Source: WLXB01 sp040221475 | GTDB taxonomy: Bacteria; Pseudomonadota; Alphaproteobacteria; Rhodospirillales; Rhodospirillaceae | Assembly: GCA_040221475.1 (NCBI GenBank) | Contig: JAVKEJ010000032.1 | Coordinates: 1 to 64,000, forward strand | Length of the DNA: 64,000 nt | Direction of reading: 5' to 3' | Shown: piece by piece, positions 8,715-17,352 of the stretch | Numbering within the stretch: the first letter of the stretch is position 1 | How the letters are laid out: the number at the start of each line of letters is the position of its first letter | The notes under the pieces: model-generated | The model's input: only the letters and a program-made list of their open reading frames with translations | Told to the model about the DNA's origin: nothing | The model's database searches: none | Program-made: the position numbers and the translations under genes

Positions 8715-9337
8715 TATGGCTTGTCTCCGGCGTCTGGCCACAATGCAGGATCGTGATTTTGTTCAAGTTCACTGCGGGTAATCCAGCCCAGAATCATAGA
8801 CCGGGTGTAAAACAGCTTCTCTGGCCGGAGACCAAAATAAATGTGCAGCATAATCACTGTGACAAAAACCAACGCAGAAAAACCATGAAGAACGTAGACC
8901 CACCCCCAGGTGGCCTGAGACAGTAGATACGGGTCTCGCTCCCAGAACGGCGTGTCGATGCGAACCAGCATCAATAACCCAGTGGCGAGCGCTGTTAAAC
9001 AAAACACAGTGACGGTGCTGTGCATCAGGCGTTGCGCGATGGAGTATTTTCCTGGTTTGGTAAACTGGCCGTTTCGTGCCGCCGCAACCGCCTTGAGCAG
9101 TTCAACGGGACCGATCCAGATGGACAATAGATTATGCCTCTGAATGGCGCGGTAAATGTGCCAGACAATCGTAATCGTGAGAACAACCCCTGCAACCCAA
9201 TGGATAAACACCCAGTCAAACTCAATACCGAGAATGGGGCATAACCCGGTTGCCATAAGGGTCAACATGCTGGCCGCCATGGCCCAGTGAAAAAGACGAT
9301 CTGGCAGACGGTGGCGGATGATACGGTCAGACGACAT
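8714..9337 (-). CDS. Cytochrome b561-like membrane subunit
   Basis: A 207-residue integral membrane protein of the bacterial b561 / formate-dehydrogenase-gamma type, with four predicted transmembrane helices. Candidate haem ligands are His17 (LFHWAM), His46 and His60 in helices 1-2, and His151 and His165 (VLHGFSA, IMLHIYF) in helix 4. Such proteins pass electrons between periplasmic dehydrogenases and the quinone pool. It is divergent from an exported molybdenum hydroxylase across a 254-bp region, so serving as that enzyme's electron acceptor is a reasonable inference. It is translationally coupled to the unknown gene downstream. Confidence 0.88.
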   Translation of the reverse strand: MSSDRIIRHRLPDRLFHWAMAASMLTLMATGLCPILGIEFDWVFIHWVAGVVLTITIVWHIYRAIQRHNLLSIWIGPVELLKAVAAARNGQFTKPGKYSIAQRLMHSTVTVFCLTALATGLLMLVRIDTPFWERDPYLLSQATWGWVYVLHGFSALVFVTVIMLHIYFGLRPEKLFYTRSMILGWITRSELEQNHDPALWPDAGDKP

Positions 9338-9591
9338 GGTATTTAAGAAACCTTAAGTTCAATGGTGAAGCGACCCTAATCGCTATTGTGACAGGGAAAA
9401 AGGGGCAAGATGGGTGCCAAGAGCAAGGCATCACCGGCCCAATGGTCGCTGAGTGACGCTAAACACGCTTAAAGCCCTGCATTCACTTGAAATTTACTAC
9501 ATTTACCGATGACTCTGAGGTATTCAGGACCCTCGTTAAATTGTACATTGATTCTTTGACTTCACGCATACGACAGACAGGAATGATAGAC
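9338..9591. promoter_or_regulatory. Divergent intergenic region of cytochrome b and Mo-hydroxylase operons
   Basis: These 254 bp separate two divergent operons and must hold both promoters, but I see no convincing operator palindrome. A 20-codon plus-strand ORF at 9410-9472 (MGAKSKASPAQW...) follows AGGGGCAAG, a plausible ribosome binding site. It could be a leader peptide, or chance. The Fe-S subunit frame also extends upstream to 9487, but with no supporting ribosome binding site. Confidence 0.4.
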
Positions 9592-10254
9592 ATGGTGGAC
9601 ACTCCACAGCCAGCTGCAAACGCCGGAGAAAATCAGCCCCTTCACTTCGAAGATGCCCGCGATCCAGTCTCACGCCGCGCTTTTATCAAAAGCGTTATCG
9701 CAACGGGCGCTGTCGCCTCAGCTGGCGGCTTCATGATGGTTGGGCTCAGCGGCTGTTCTGATGATACAGCGCCAGCTGCTGGATCTGTCGAGCGTTTGGT
9801 AACGTTAAATGTAAACGGTAAAAGTCGCCCAGTCGATGTGCTGCCGAATGAAACATTAGCCATGACCTTGCGCTACAAACTCGGGCTCACAGGTACCAAA
9901 CTGGCCTGTGACCGTGGTGAGTGTGGGGCCTGCACCGTGCTGATTGACGATGTCACACACAACTCATGCTCCACGCTGACCCACAGTGTCCGTGGACGCG
10001 AAGTTACAACAATTGAAGGACTTGAGGCAGAAGACGGAACGCTTCATCCGGTGCAGCAAGCTATGATTGATGAATTAGGTCCGCAGTGCGGCTTCTGCAC
10101 CCCCGGCCAGATCATGTCTGGTGTTGCTCTGCTGAAAACAAATTCCAATCCGACACGAGAAGATGCACGGCAGGCGTTGGCAGGCAATCTCTGCCGGTGC
10201 GGAGCCTACGACCATTATCTTAACTCAGTGATGCGCGCAGCGAAGGTGAGCTAA
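9592..10254 (+). CDS. Tat-exported 2Fe-2S subunit of xanthine-dehydrogenase-family oxidoreductase
   Basis: This 220-residue small subunit carries two [2Fe-2S] clusters: a plant-type set C106, C111, C114 and C126, and a second set C166, C169, C201 and C203 in CGFCTPGQ and CRCG. The N-terminus has a twin-arginine signal SRRAFIK at 27-33 followed by a hydrophobic stretch, so the holoenzyme is exported folded, as in the PaoABC/YagTSR aldehyde oxidoreductase. The signal region ends LSGC55, a good lipobox, so it may also be lipid-anchored. I chose ATG 9592, 9 nt after AGGA, over the open frame from 9487. The Mo subunit follows with 1 bp between them. Confidence 0.92.
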   Translation: MVDTPQPAANAGENQPLHFEDARDPVSRRAFIKSVIATGAVASAGGFMMVGLSGCSDDTAPAAGSVERLVTLNVNGKSRPVDVLPNETLAMTLRYKLGLTGTKLACDRGECGACTVLIDDVTHNSCSTLTHSVRGREVTTIEGLEAEDGTLHPVQQAMIDELGPQCGFCTPGQIMSGVALLKTNSNPTREDARQALAGNLCRCGAYDHYLNSVMRAAKVS

Positions 10255-10255
10255 C

Positions 10256-12661
10256 ATGGCCTTTAAACACATTGGTAAAGACTTCACGCCTCCCGATCTT
10301 CACGCAAAGGTCACAGGCAAGGCAAAATACGCGGAAGACTTCCGGGCCGAAGGGATGCTCTTTGTTAAGCTGCTTGTCAGTCCAATGCCGCATGCGCGGG
10401 TCCTTAACATTGACTCCTCAGAGGCGCTTAAAATGGAAGGTGTCATCGACATTCTAACAGCCGATGACGTGACCAACCCGCCAACACCGCAAAGCCCGAT
10501 TTTGACCAATCACCCAAAATATGTCGGTGATCCGATTCTGGCCATTGCGGCAGTTGATGAAACAACGGCGTCCAATGCCTTAGAAAAGATCAAGATTGAG
10601 TATGAGCCGCTGCCATTCTCGATTGATCCGCTTCAGAGTCTGTTCCCTGGCGGACCAGACGCGCACGACGAAGGCAATATCACAGCCCGCAACGAGCCTT
10701 TTATCGAGCGCATCAAGTGGACGGCCCGCGATTTTGCAGCCGCTGGCGAAGATGAGTTGCCTAAAGGCAAAGCGCGCGACGAATGGGAATATGGCGACGT
10801 CGACAGCAACTTTGAAAAAGCGGATCTGGTCCTAGAAGAAACCTTTGTCATTGCTGGCCACCCTCACCAGAGCATGGAACCACGCAGTGCCTTCGCCTAT
10901 TGGCAGAATGGCAAGTGCTACCTCCACGCCTCGACACAAAGTCATACCTTTACGGTCCCCGGATATGCCAACTACCTTGGCATTGATCCGAAAGACTTGG
11001 TGCTGATTGCTGAATATTGCGGCGGGGGCTTCGGCTCTAAGGGCACCGCTTACCCAATCGCGACAATTCCGGCTCATATGTCTAAAAAAACCGGTCGCCC
11101 TTGCATGATGCGGATTTCACGCGCCGAGGAATATTACCTTGGTCAACGCAGAAACGGGTTCCAAGGCAGCGTCAAACTTGGCTTCCGCGAAGATGGACGT
11201 TTGATCGCTGCGGACATGTATATCGTTCAGCAGAGCGGGGCCAATGATGGCTTTCCGGACTACATGAACGCTGGTGGCGCTTTGTCCTTGGTTTACACGC
11301 CTGAAGCCATGCGTTGGAAAGGTATTCCAGTTTCCACAAACACACCTGGCACAACAGCCCAGCGTGGCCCTGGACAAAACCAGCTTGCTTGCATCATGGA
11401 ACCTTTGATGGATAAAGCCGCCAAAGCCATGGGCGTCGACCGGCTTGCTATCCGTGAAATCAACGCCACCACAAATGAAACCACATACGCCAACCAACCA
11501 CGTAAAGTCTCCAGCGCTTACCTGAAAGAGGCGATCGCCATGGGTGCTGAGCAGTTTGGCTGGGAACAAAAGAAGGCCGAAAGTGGAAAGCGCAACGGCA
11601 CCAAGGTTATTGGCATCGGGATCGGTCAAGCCTTCCATCCGGCCGGCGCCAGCGGTTTTGATGGACTCGTTCGTTTAGCTCCCGATGGCAAAATCCATAT
11701 TCATACAGGCGTCGGCAACCTCGGCACGTTTTCTTATGCTAGCACAGCACGCGTCGCGGCTGAAGTTCTTGGATGTTCTTGGGACAATTGTATCATCGAG
11801 CGTGGCGACAGCCGCCGTAACTTGCCTTGGAACCTGGGCCAGTTTGGAAGTAACACGTCGTTCACCATGTCACGCACCAATTATGCTGGTGCGATGGATG
11901 CCAAGCAAAAGCTTCTGGAAATCGCCGCAACCGACTTCGGTGGTGCTCCTGAAGACTATGATGTGGGTGACGACAAAGTATTCTCCATTGCCAATCCAGA
12001 AACACATTTAACATTCGCGCAAGCCGCGCAACGTGCCATCGACCTTGGTGGCAAATTCAGCGGTCAGGAAATGCCTGACGATATCCACCAAATCACTAAA
12101 GACTCCGTGATGGCGATGGCTGGCACTGGCTTGATTGGTGTTGCGAAAGATAAAATTCCGTTTGAGCAACTCCCTCCCGCCTTGGCGGTCGGCTTCATGA
12201 AAATTGAGCTCGACGTCGAGACCGGCAAATACGAAATCCTCGAATATTCTGGCACTGCTGACTGCGGCACTGTGATTCACCCGAAAGGGCTGTCGCATCA
12301 AATCCGCAGCGGGGCGGTGATGGGTATTGGCATGGCAGGACTGGAGCGTATTGTCTACGATACTCAAAATGGTCTACCCGCTAACGTCGGTTTCTATCAG
12401 AATAAACCACCATCTTATCTTGATGTGCCGCCAGAGATGGACACCGGGTTTGTTGATAAACCAGATCCCATGAATCCAGTTGGGGCCCGTGGCATCGGCG
12501 AACCACTTATGGGCTGTGCCGCTGCAGCATTGCTGAGCGCAATTTCTGATGCTCTGGGCGGTGTATATTTTAACCGCACCCCGGTTGTGCCAGACATGAT
12601 CATCAATGCTTTGGCTGACCGGCCACAGTCATACAAAAAACTTCAAATCAGCAACCAGTAA
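10256..12661 (+). CDS. Molybdopterin-binding large subunit of xanthine-dehydrogenase-family oxidoreductase
   Basis: An 801-residue catalytic subunit of the molybdenum hydroxylase family, which hydroxylates N-heterocycles or oxidises aldehydes or aryl-CoA compounds with water as the oxygen source. Cofactor-binding signatures are visible: GGGFGSKGTAYP near 256-267, AQRGPGQNQLA near 368-378, and GARGIGEPLMG near 743-753 with the presumed catalytic Glu. It has no signal peptide and would leave the cell bound to the Tat-tagged small subunit. It lies in the order small-large-medium subunit. No XdhC/CoxF-like maturation gene is nearby. The substrate cannot be read from the sequence; the neighbouring genes do not resemble a benzoyl-CoA or purine operon. 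Confidence 0.92.
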   Translation: MAFKHIGKDFTPPDLHAKVTGKAKYAEDFRAEGMLFVKLLVSPMPHARVLNIDSSEALKMEGVIDILTADDVTNPPTPQSPILTNHPKYVGDPILAIAAVDETTASNALEKIKIEYEPLPFSIDPLQSLFPGGPDAHDEGNITARNEPFIERIKWTARDFAAAGEDELPKGKARDEWEYGDVDSNFEKADLVLEETFVIAGHPHQSMEPRSAFAYWQNGKCYLHASTQSHTFTVPGYANYLGIDPKDLVLIAEYCGGGFGSKGTAYPIATIPAHMSKKTGRPCMMRISRAEEYYLGQRRNGFQGSVKLGFREDGRLIAADMYIVQQSGANDGFPDYMNAGGALSLVYTPEAMRWKGIPVSTNTPGTTAQRGPGQNQLACIMEPLMDKAAKAMGVDRLAIREINATTNETTYANQPRKVSSAYLKEAIAMGAEQFGWEQKKAESGKRNGTKVIGIGIGQAFHPAGASGFDGLVRLAPDGKIHIHTGVGNLGTFSYASTARVAAEVLGCSWDNCIIERGDSRRNLPWNLGQFGSNTSFTMSRTNYAGAMDAKQKLLEIAATDFGGAPEDYDVGDDKVFSIANPETHLTFAQAAQRAIDLGGKFSGQEMPDDIHQITKDSVMAMAGTGLIGVAKDKIPFEQLPPALAVGFMKIELDVETGKYEILEYSGTADCGTVIHPKGLSHQIRSGAVMGIGMAGLERIVYDTQNGLPANVGFYQNKPPSYLDVPPEMDTGFVDKPDPMNPVGARGIGEPLMGCAAAALLSAISDALGGVYFNRTPVVPDMIINALADRPQSYKKLQISNQ

Positions 12662-12674
12662 GGAGGGCGTAAAC

Positions 12675-13667
12675 ATGACCAAAGATATGATGCCGCAGTT
12701 TGCGCTGTTCCAACCCACAGACATTGAGAACGCGCTGGAGCTTCTAGAGAAGTATGGCGAAAAAGGCTGGAAGATTGCCGGTGGCCAGGACAGTTACGAT
12801 TGGTTTAAGGACCGCGCAAAACGCCCTGAAGCGCTGATTGATCTTGGCGGCATTGCCGAGTTGAACGGTATCCGCGAAACCGCAGATGGTATCGAAATTG
12901 GAGCCATGACGACGCTCACCGAGATCGAGAACAATCCAATCACTTCGGGGTCTTATAGCCTTCTAGCACAAGCTGCTGGTCGCGTGGCCAGCCCTCAAAT
13001 CCGCAACGCCGGCACCCTCGGCGGCAACCTCTGTCAGGATGCCCGCTGCTGGTACTACCGCGCAGGACTGGATTGCTATCGTGCAGGCGGCAACACCTGT
13101 TACGCAGATACACCAGAAGGTATGAATCGTGAACACTGCTTGTTTGGGGCTTCCCGCTGCGTTGCTGTGACCCCCTCGGATACGGCGGCGGCTGTCGTCG
13201 CACTTGATGCACAAATGGTTATACGTGGACCTGAAGGCGAGCGGGTGGTTCCAGCAGAAGAATTTTTTATCGGCCCAGCCATCAACATCACGCGTATGAC
13301 GGTGGTACAACCCAATGAAATTCTGACCGCTATTCGTATTCCTGCAAAATGGGCAAGTGCCGCGTTTTATTTTGAAAAAGTGGCCGACAGAAACACGTGG
13401 GATTTCCCTCTGGTCAACGTCGCGTCTGCCATCATCATGTCTGGCGGCGTTGTCGAAGATATTCGTATTGTTTGCGCCGGAGTAGAATGTGTCCCGAAAC
13501 GCATTCGCAGTGCAGAAGAAATCGTGCGCGGCAGCACACCAGATGCAGAAACAGCGGATCTTGCGGGCGGGACCGCCTCAAGAGGCGCGACCCCACTCAA
13601 CTATAACCACTTCAAAATTCCGTTGATGGAAAACTTAGTGAAGCGTGCCATTCGGAGTGCTGCCTAA
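12675..13667 (+). CDS. FAD-binding medium subunit with extra cysteine cluster
   Basis: A 330-residue FAD-binding subunit of the same enzyme, with the WKIAGGQDS region near 32-40 and ASPQIRNAGTLGGNLCQ at 105-121 for FAD. After this come C120, C125, C134, C142, C155 and C162. Extra Cys here bind a [4Fe-4S] cluster in 4-hydroxybenzoyl-CoA reductase and PaoB, so a third kind of Fe-S centre is likely. A near-perfect AAGGAGG precedes the ATG at 12675; the frame is open from 12606, inside the previous gene. It is followed with no gap by a small membrane peptide gene. Confidence 0.92.
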   Translation: MTKDMMPQFALFQPTDIENALELLEKYGEKGWKIAGGQDSYDWFKDRAKRPEALIDLGGIAELNGIRETADGIEIGAMTTLTEIENNPITSGSYSLLAQAAGRVASPQIRNAGTLGGNLCQDARCWYYRAGLDCYRAGGNTCYADTPEGMNREHCLFGASRCVAVTPSDTAAAVVALDAQMVIRGPEGERVVPAEEFFIGPAINITRMTVVQPNEILTAIRIPAKWASAAFYFEKVADRNTWDFPLVNVASAIIMSGGVVEDIRIVCAGVECVPKRIRSAEEIVRGSTPDAETADLAGGTASRGATPLNYNHFKIPLMENLVKRAIRSAA

Positions 13668-13832
13668 ATGGAATTGCTACGTTACAGCCGTGATGCTTGG
13701 GGACAAACTACTCTTGAAGGGATGTCTTGGGATCTTTTCTGGGTGTTCCTCGGCATCGGTGTAGTCATTATCGTCGGCCACCTGATTTACAAAGCTGTCA
13801 TAGGCAAGAAAACCACATCTCCATCCTCATAG
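13668..13832 (+). CDS. 54-residue single-helix membrane peptide ending the Mo-hydroxylase operon
   Basis: The ATG follows the TAA of the FAD subunit with no gap (TAAATG), and the reading frame gives 54 residues, MELLRYSRDAWGQ..., with one strongly hydrophobic segment at about 24-43 (LFWVFLGIGVVIIVGHLIY) and a basic, serine-rich tail. The position and size suggest a membrane anchor or small subunit linking the exported enzyme to the membrane. I know no family for it. A strong terminator follows 26 bp downstream, so it is the last gene of the operon. Confidence 0.75.
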   Translation: MELLRYSRDAWGQTTLEGMSWDLFWVFLGIGVVIIVGHLIYKAVIGKKTTSPSS

Positions 13833-13858
13833 CGCGTCACGAAACCGAGCTTGAATTT

Positions 13859-13898
13859 AAGGGGGTGTCCGCGACGCGCAGACACCCCCTTATTTTTT
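13859..13898 (+). terminator. Rho-independent terminator of the Mo-hydroxylase operon
   Basis: An 11-bp perfect stem AAGGGGGTGTC / GACACCCCCTT around an 11-nt loop is followed by ATTTTTT. It ends the plus-strand operon. The stop codon of the convergent DUF1838 gene lies in its right arm and T run. On the minus strand the A run precedes the stem, so it serves mainly the plus strand. Confidence 0.9.
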
Positions 13899-14795
13899 GA
13901 GATATCCGAGCTTCGCTAAATTCTGCGCCAGCTTAGAGGGCACCGTGTCATTTATGGGGTTCACGTCAAAATCTTCGCCGTGCTCGGCAAGCGCCTTAGT
14001 TAAATAATCTGACGGAAGATCATCCCAAGATCTGATCTTATAGAATTCAACGTGCCAAATGACTTGTCCAATATCCGGCGTATCCATGCCGATGTTTGGC
14101 ATAGACGGCATTAGAATCTGACCAGCTCCATGGGCAGGAATCCAAGATTGTTCTGGATCTTGCAGGTCAGCCAGTTTGGTAAAGAACGTATTGTCTTGAT
14201 TATAAGGATTCCGCACCAAGGGCTCCGGCCAGCGCATCTTAGCATGGAAGGACACCGTGTCATCAATCCGGTTCATTTCAACATCATTGATTGAACTGTT
14301 GGCGTAAAAGTCAGGAAACGCTTTATCGACAATGTTTAACGTCACGCCATTCACGGCGATCTTCTGACCTTCAGGAACACGGCTCCAGTTCGGCTTGAAC
14401 GTCACCTCATTGCCCGTCATCGGATTCACAAACCCGTCGATGATATCGTCCGTCTGAAAATCGCTGTAATAGGTCAGCAGCGAGTTGTACTTGATAAATT
14501 CCGCATCCGAGACTTTCTTCACCCACTGTTGCTCGCAGCCTTTGAAGCGGACCAGTGGAATTGGCGACTCAGGAGCCCTGAAGCCGTAGATAACGCCGCG
14601 GGTGCGCCACATCGCCTTTCCATCATCGACCCGGCCTTGTTGCTTCGCGAGCGCGTACACACGCTGCTCAGGTGTCCAGGCGGCAACATCGTCTGGCAAC
14701 ATCGAACCGGGCGCAGCTTGCACCTGTCCCCCAGCGGCTCCTAGCGCTCCGGCGCCGACAACAGCAGCCCGTCGTGACAGTCCAAATTCAACCAT
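13890..14795 (-). CDS. DUF1838 family protein with Tat signal
   Basis: A 301-residue protein with an N-terminal twin-arginine-type signal (LSRRAAVVGAGALG, residues 6-19) and a mature part of the uncharacterised DUF1838 family, recognised by the Trp/Tyr-rich blocks WRTRGVIYGF, LLTYYSDFQTDDIIDGFVNP and VIWHVEFYKIRSWDDLP. The function is unknown; the Tat signal suggests folding, perhaps with a cofactor, before export. It is last in a minus-strand operon with an alpha/beta hydrolase, a solute-binding protein and a tandem nitrilase. The start at 14795 is the Met closest to the RR motif; one four codons earlier is possible. Confidence 0.85.
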   Translation of the reverse strand: MVEFGLSRRAAVVGAGALGAAGGQVQAAPGSMLPDDVAAWTPEQRVYALAKQQGRVDDGKAMWRTRGVIYGFRAPESPIPLVRFKGCEQQWVKKVSDAEFIKYNSLLTYYSDFQTDDIIDGFVNPMTGNEVTFKPNWSRVPEGQKIAVNGVTLNIVDKAFPDFYANSSINDVEMNRIDDTVSFHAKMRWPEPLVRNPYNQDNTFFTKLADLQDPEQSWIPAHGAGQILMPSMPNIGMDTPDIGQVIWHVEFYKIRSWDDLPSDYLTKALAEHGEDFDVNPINDTVPSKLAQNLAKLGYLKK

Positions 14796-14825
14796 GGTCG
14801 CCTCCATCCCTAAAGTGATGATAAG

Positions 14826-15776
14826 TTAATCTGCGTTCGCCTTCAAAACGAACGTGCGCAGCTCAGCATTAAACCGGTCAGGTTGCTCAACAAAAGGTGA
14901 GTGTCCTACACCCGGATATATGCTCACATCAGCATGAGGCAAAGCCTTGCTGAAATTTGCAGCCATTTCGACTGAGTCACGAAAGGGATCTTGTTCCCCC
15001 AGCACGACCAAGAACGGCAATGACAACTGGGACTGAAGACCCGCGTATGATGTTATCTCTGCACCGTCTGGATCAAAGACGGGACCGCTCATCGCCCGCC
15101 GGGCATACGGTGGAGCCATCACGTTCATAACCACAAAGGCATCAGCCAGCGGACCAGTCATTGGCTTTGTCGTCATCAATCCTGAAAACACCTCCGCCCC
15201 GACGAGGTTCTGCTCAATATCCAAGCTTTGCAATTGGCGCTGACTGGAACGTGCGGGCGTTTCCTGAGTGGGCAATCCGGCCTCAACCAAACGTCCACGT
15301 GCAGCTACCATTGCAATCCCTGCTAAGTCTTGAATACCTAAACAGCGCACATAGTGCATGACCATCAAACCGCCGCGAGACCAGCCCACAAGGACAGGCT
15401 TCTTGAGTCCAGTTTCTCGGATCACAGCGGCGATATCCTCGGCCCAGATGCAGGCGCGATTGTAGGAGTCTGCATCCCATGGTTTCCCCGAATTGCCGTG
15501 ACCGCGTTGATCGAAAGCCACCACATGAAAGTCTTGAGACAGATCGGACTCTAACTGGTGCTTCCAACTCAAGTATCCCTGGCCGTTACCATGAATAAAA
15601 AGGATGCCTGGGCTTCCAGGCTTGCCCGTTTCCGCGACATTCAGAGGAACACCGTCATAACCATCAATGAGCCGTAAGCGGGGTGCCTCCTTTGCCCAAG
15701 GAGAGGAACCGTATGCCAGTAAACTAGACGCAAAAAATGCACCCGCTATCATCTGTCTGAACCATGAGTGTGTCAT
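14826..15776 (-). CDS. Exported alpha/beta hydrolase
   Basis: A 316-residue alpha/beta-hydrolase-fold protein with a signal peptide (hydrophobic MIAGAFFASSLLAYGSS near 9-25). It has the oxyanion region FIHGNGQGYLSW, the DQRGHGNSGKP block, a normal nucleophile elbow GWSRGG with Ser, and a C-terminal PGVGHSPFVEQP carrying the catalytic His. All three catalytic elements are present, unlike the two hydrolases at 32-34 kb. Its start overlaps the solute-binding protein stop by 4 bp. Probably a periplasmic esterase, lactonase or C-C hydrolase; substrate unknown. Confidence 0.88.
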   Translation of the reverse strand: MTHSWFRQMIAGAFFASSLLAYGSSPWAKEAPRLRLIDGYDGVPLNVAETGKPGSPGILFIHGNGQGYLSWKHQLESDLSQDFHVVAFDQRGHGNSGKPWDADSYNRACIWAEDIAAVIRETGLKKPVLVGWSRGGLMVMHYVRCLGIQDLAGIAMVAARGRLVEAGLPTQETPARSSQRQLQSLDIEQNLVGAEVFSGLMTTKPMTGPLADAFVVMNVMAPPYARRAMSGPVFDPDGAEITSYAGLQSQLSLPFLVVLGEQDPFRDSVEMAANFSKALPHADVSIYPGVGHSPFVEQPDRFNAELRTFVLKANAD

Positions 15777-17317
15777 GGGCTGCGCCTTCTGATTTGCTCG
15801 AGATTCACGCGCTGCCCAGTGATCGGTAGATCATCAAGTTTCGGGCTGTAGGCCAACGTGTCAAAATAGGGAAATAAATATAAAGCAGGCGGATTGTGAT
15901 GCAGCGCCGTTACTAACTCTTGCAGCTTCCGCTCCCGCGCAGCGACATCAAATTCAGCGTTGCTCGCCTCAATCAAAGGCAGCATCGCTTCGTCGCAAAA
16001 GAAAGCCCCCGCCTTTAAACAGGACGCGGTCTCAATACTGCGGATCGCATCACCGTGGATGGAGTTGTTAAAGCTGGTGTCCAGAATATCTGACCCTTGC
16101 CAGTCTCCAGAAAAGTACATGCCGAGCCAGCGTGTACCGGGAATTGGACTCAATTCAACATCCACCCCAATCGCCGACAAATTTTGCGCCACGACCTGAT
16201 AAATCAAAGCGGACTCTGGTACCGAGGGATCGCTCCGAACAGTGGCTTTAAACTTCAGGCCATTGCCATATCCAGCCTCCTTGAGAAGTGCACGCGCCGC
16301 CACGGGGTCATAAGGGAAATTTGGGAGTCCCGGAACATAGCCAAACACCTCTGATGTCGCCACTTGCGAGACCGGCGCTGTGACTCCGGATAACACAGAC
16401 TTGGCAATCGCATCGCGGTCCACAGCCATATTCAAAGCCCGCCGCACCCGGATATCAGAAATCGGAGACGTCTTATCAACCTGATGAAAAGCCCACGCCC
16501 CAATCGAATACGTTTCACGTGCTAAGGTTTTAAACCCGGCTGCATTTAAGTCCGTTAGCAAATCAAGGCTGAGCTTAAACGAGAGATCAATTTGGTCGCT
16601 GAGCATGGATTGCGCCCGGCTAACAACATCGCCGACAGCTGTAAAACTAATCTCGTCAAAATCAGCCGCTTTGCGCCAGGAGAGATCATTGCGTTCAAAA
16701 ACAAATCGCCCCGTCGTTTGCCCCCAATCCTTGAGCTTGAATGGGCCTGAGCCAATAGGCTGTAGGGAAAACCCATCTGAACCAACCTCATTCCAATAGG
16801 TCATCGGGATCATAAACACGAAACTCATGCGTTTCGGTAGAATGGCATCGGGGCGATTCGTATTTATGCGGACTGTGAGATCGTCCACCACCTCAGCGGA
16901 CTCAATCATTTGTGTCTCACCAGAAACCAGATACCCCCCTGCCTCAGGACTTCTTAAAAACGTGAGGACATCAACGACGGATTGAGCCGTCAGAGGCTCG
17001 CCATTGGAAAAAACAACATCAGGGCGTAACTCAAACAGCCACGCGGACTCTCCCTCCGGCCGCCAGGATAAAGCCAACGCCGGTAAGACAGCGCCCTTAT
17101 CTCCGATCAACGTCAGGGCATCAAAAAGCACATAGTTTGAGTTGATGGCCCCGACCGGGAGCGAAGAATATGGGTTTCCAAGACCCGGGGGGCGCGCGGG
17201 AACGGCTACACGCAGAACACTCGAAGAGTCTTCAGCTGCAACCAGCGCCGCCCCCAATGGGACAACCAAGAGGGCCAAGCCTAGGCTTACCAAAAACGTT
17301 CTGAAGGCACGTTTCAT
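15773..17317 (-). CDS. Family 5 ABC-type solute-binding protein, orphan
   Basis: A 514-residue periplasmic binding protein of the peptide/nickel/opine family (SBP_bac_5) with a clear signal peptide (MKRAFRTFLVSLGLALLVVP..., cleavage near 28). Typical blocks are VLFDALTLIGDKG, the LRPDVVFSNGEPLTAQSVV region, and DIRVRRALNMAVDRDAI. No permease or ATPase gene is nearby, so it either works with a distant transporter or has become a periplasmic scavenger or sensor. It sits between the tandem nitrilase gene (35 bp upstream) and the alpha/beta hydrolase (4-bp overlap). Confidence 0.9.
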   Translation of the reverse strand: MKRAFRTFLVSLGLALLVVPLGAALVAAEDSSSVLRVAVPARPPGLGNPYSSLPVGAINSNYVLFDALTLIGDKGAVLPALALSWRPEGESAWLFELRPDVVFSNGEPLTAQSVVDVLTFLRSPEAGGYLVSGETQMIESAEVVDDLTVRINTNRPDAILPKRMSFVFMIPMTYWNEVGSDGFSLQPIGSGPFKLKDWGQTTGRFVFERNDLSWRKAADFDEISFTAVGDVVSRAQSMLSDQIDLSFKLSLDLLTDLNAAGFKTLARETYSIGAWAFHQVDKTSPISDIRVRRALNMAVDRDAIAKSVLSGVTAPVSQVATSEVFGYVPGLPNFPYDPVAARALLKEAGYGNGLKFKATVRSDPSVPESALIYQVVAQNLSAIGVDVELSPIPGTRWLGMYFSGDWQGSDILDTSFNNSIHGDAIRSIETASCLKAGAFFCDEAMLPLIEASNAEFDVAARERKLQELVTALHHNPPALYLFPYFDTLAYSPKLDDLPITGQRVNLEQIRRRSP

Positions 17318-17352
17318 TTTAAGGTTTCTCCGCCTACTGCATGGTGTTGTCG

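Noticed and set aside
9410..9472. A 20-codon leader-peptide-like ORF upstream of the Mo-hydroxylase operon
   Set aside because: The ribosome binding site is plausible, but the peptide has no run of regulatory codons and no terminator/antiterminator hairpins follow. Kept only as a note.
10256..13667. Carbon monoxide dehydrogenase (CoxLMS)
   Set aside because: The small subunit is Tat-exported, the order is small-large-medium, and the CoxL active-site loop with its Cys (AYRCSFR-type) is not seen; a PaoABC-like exported oxidoreductase fits better.
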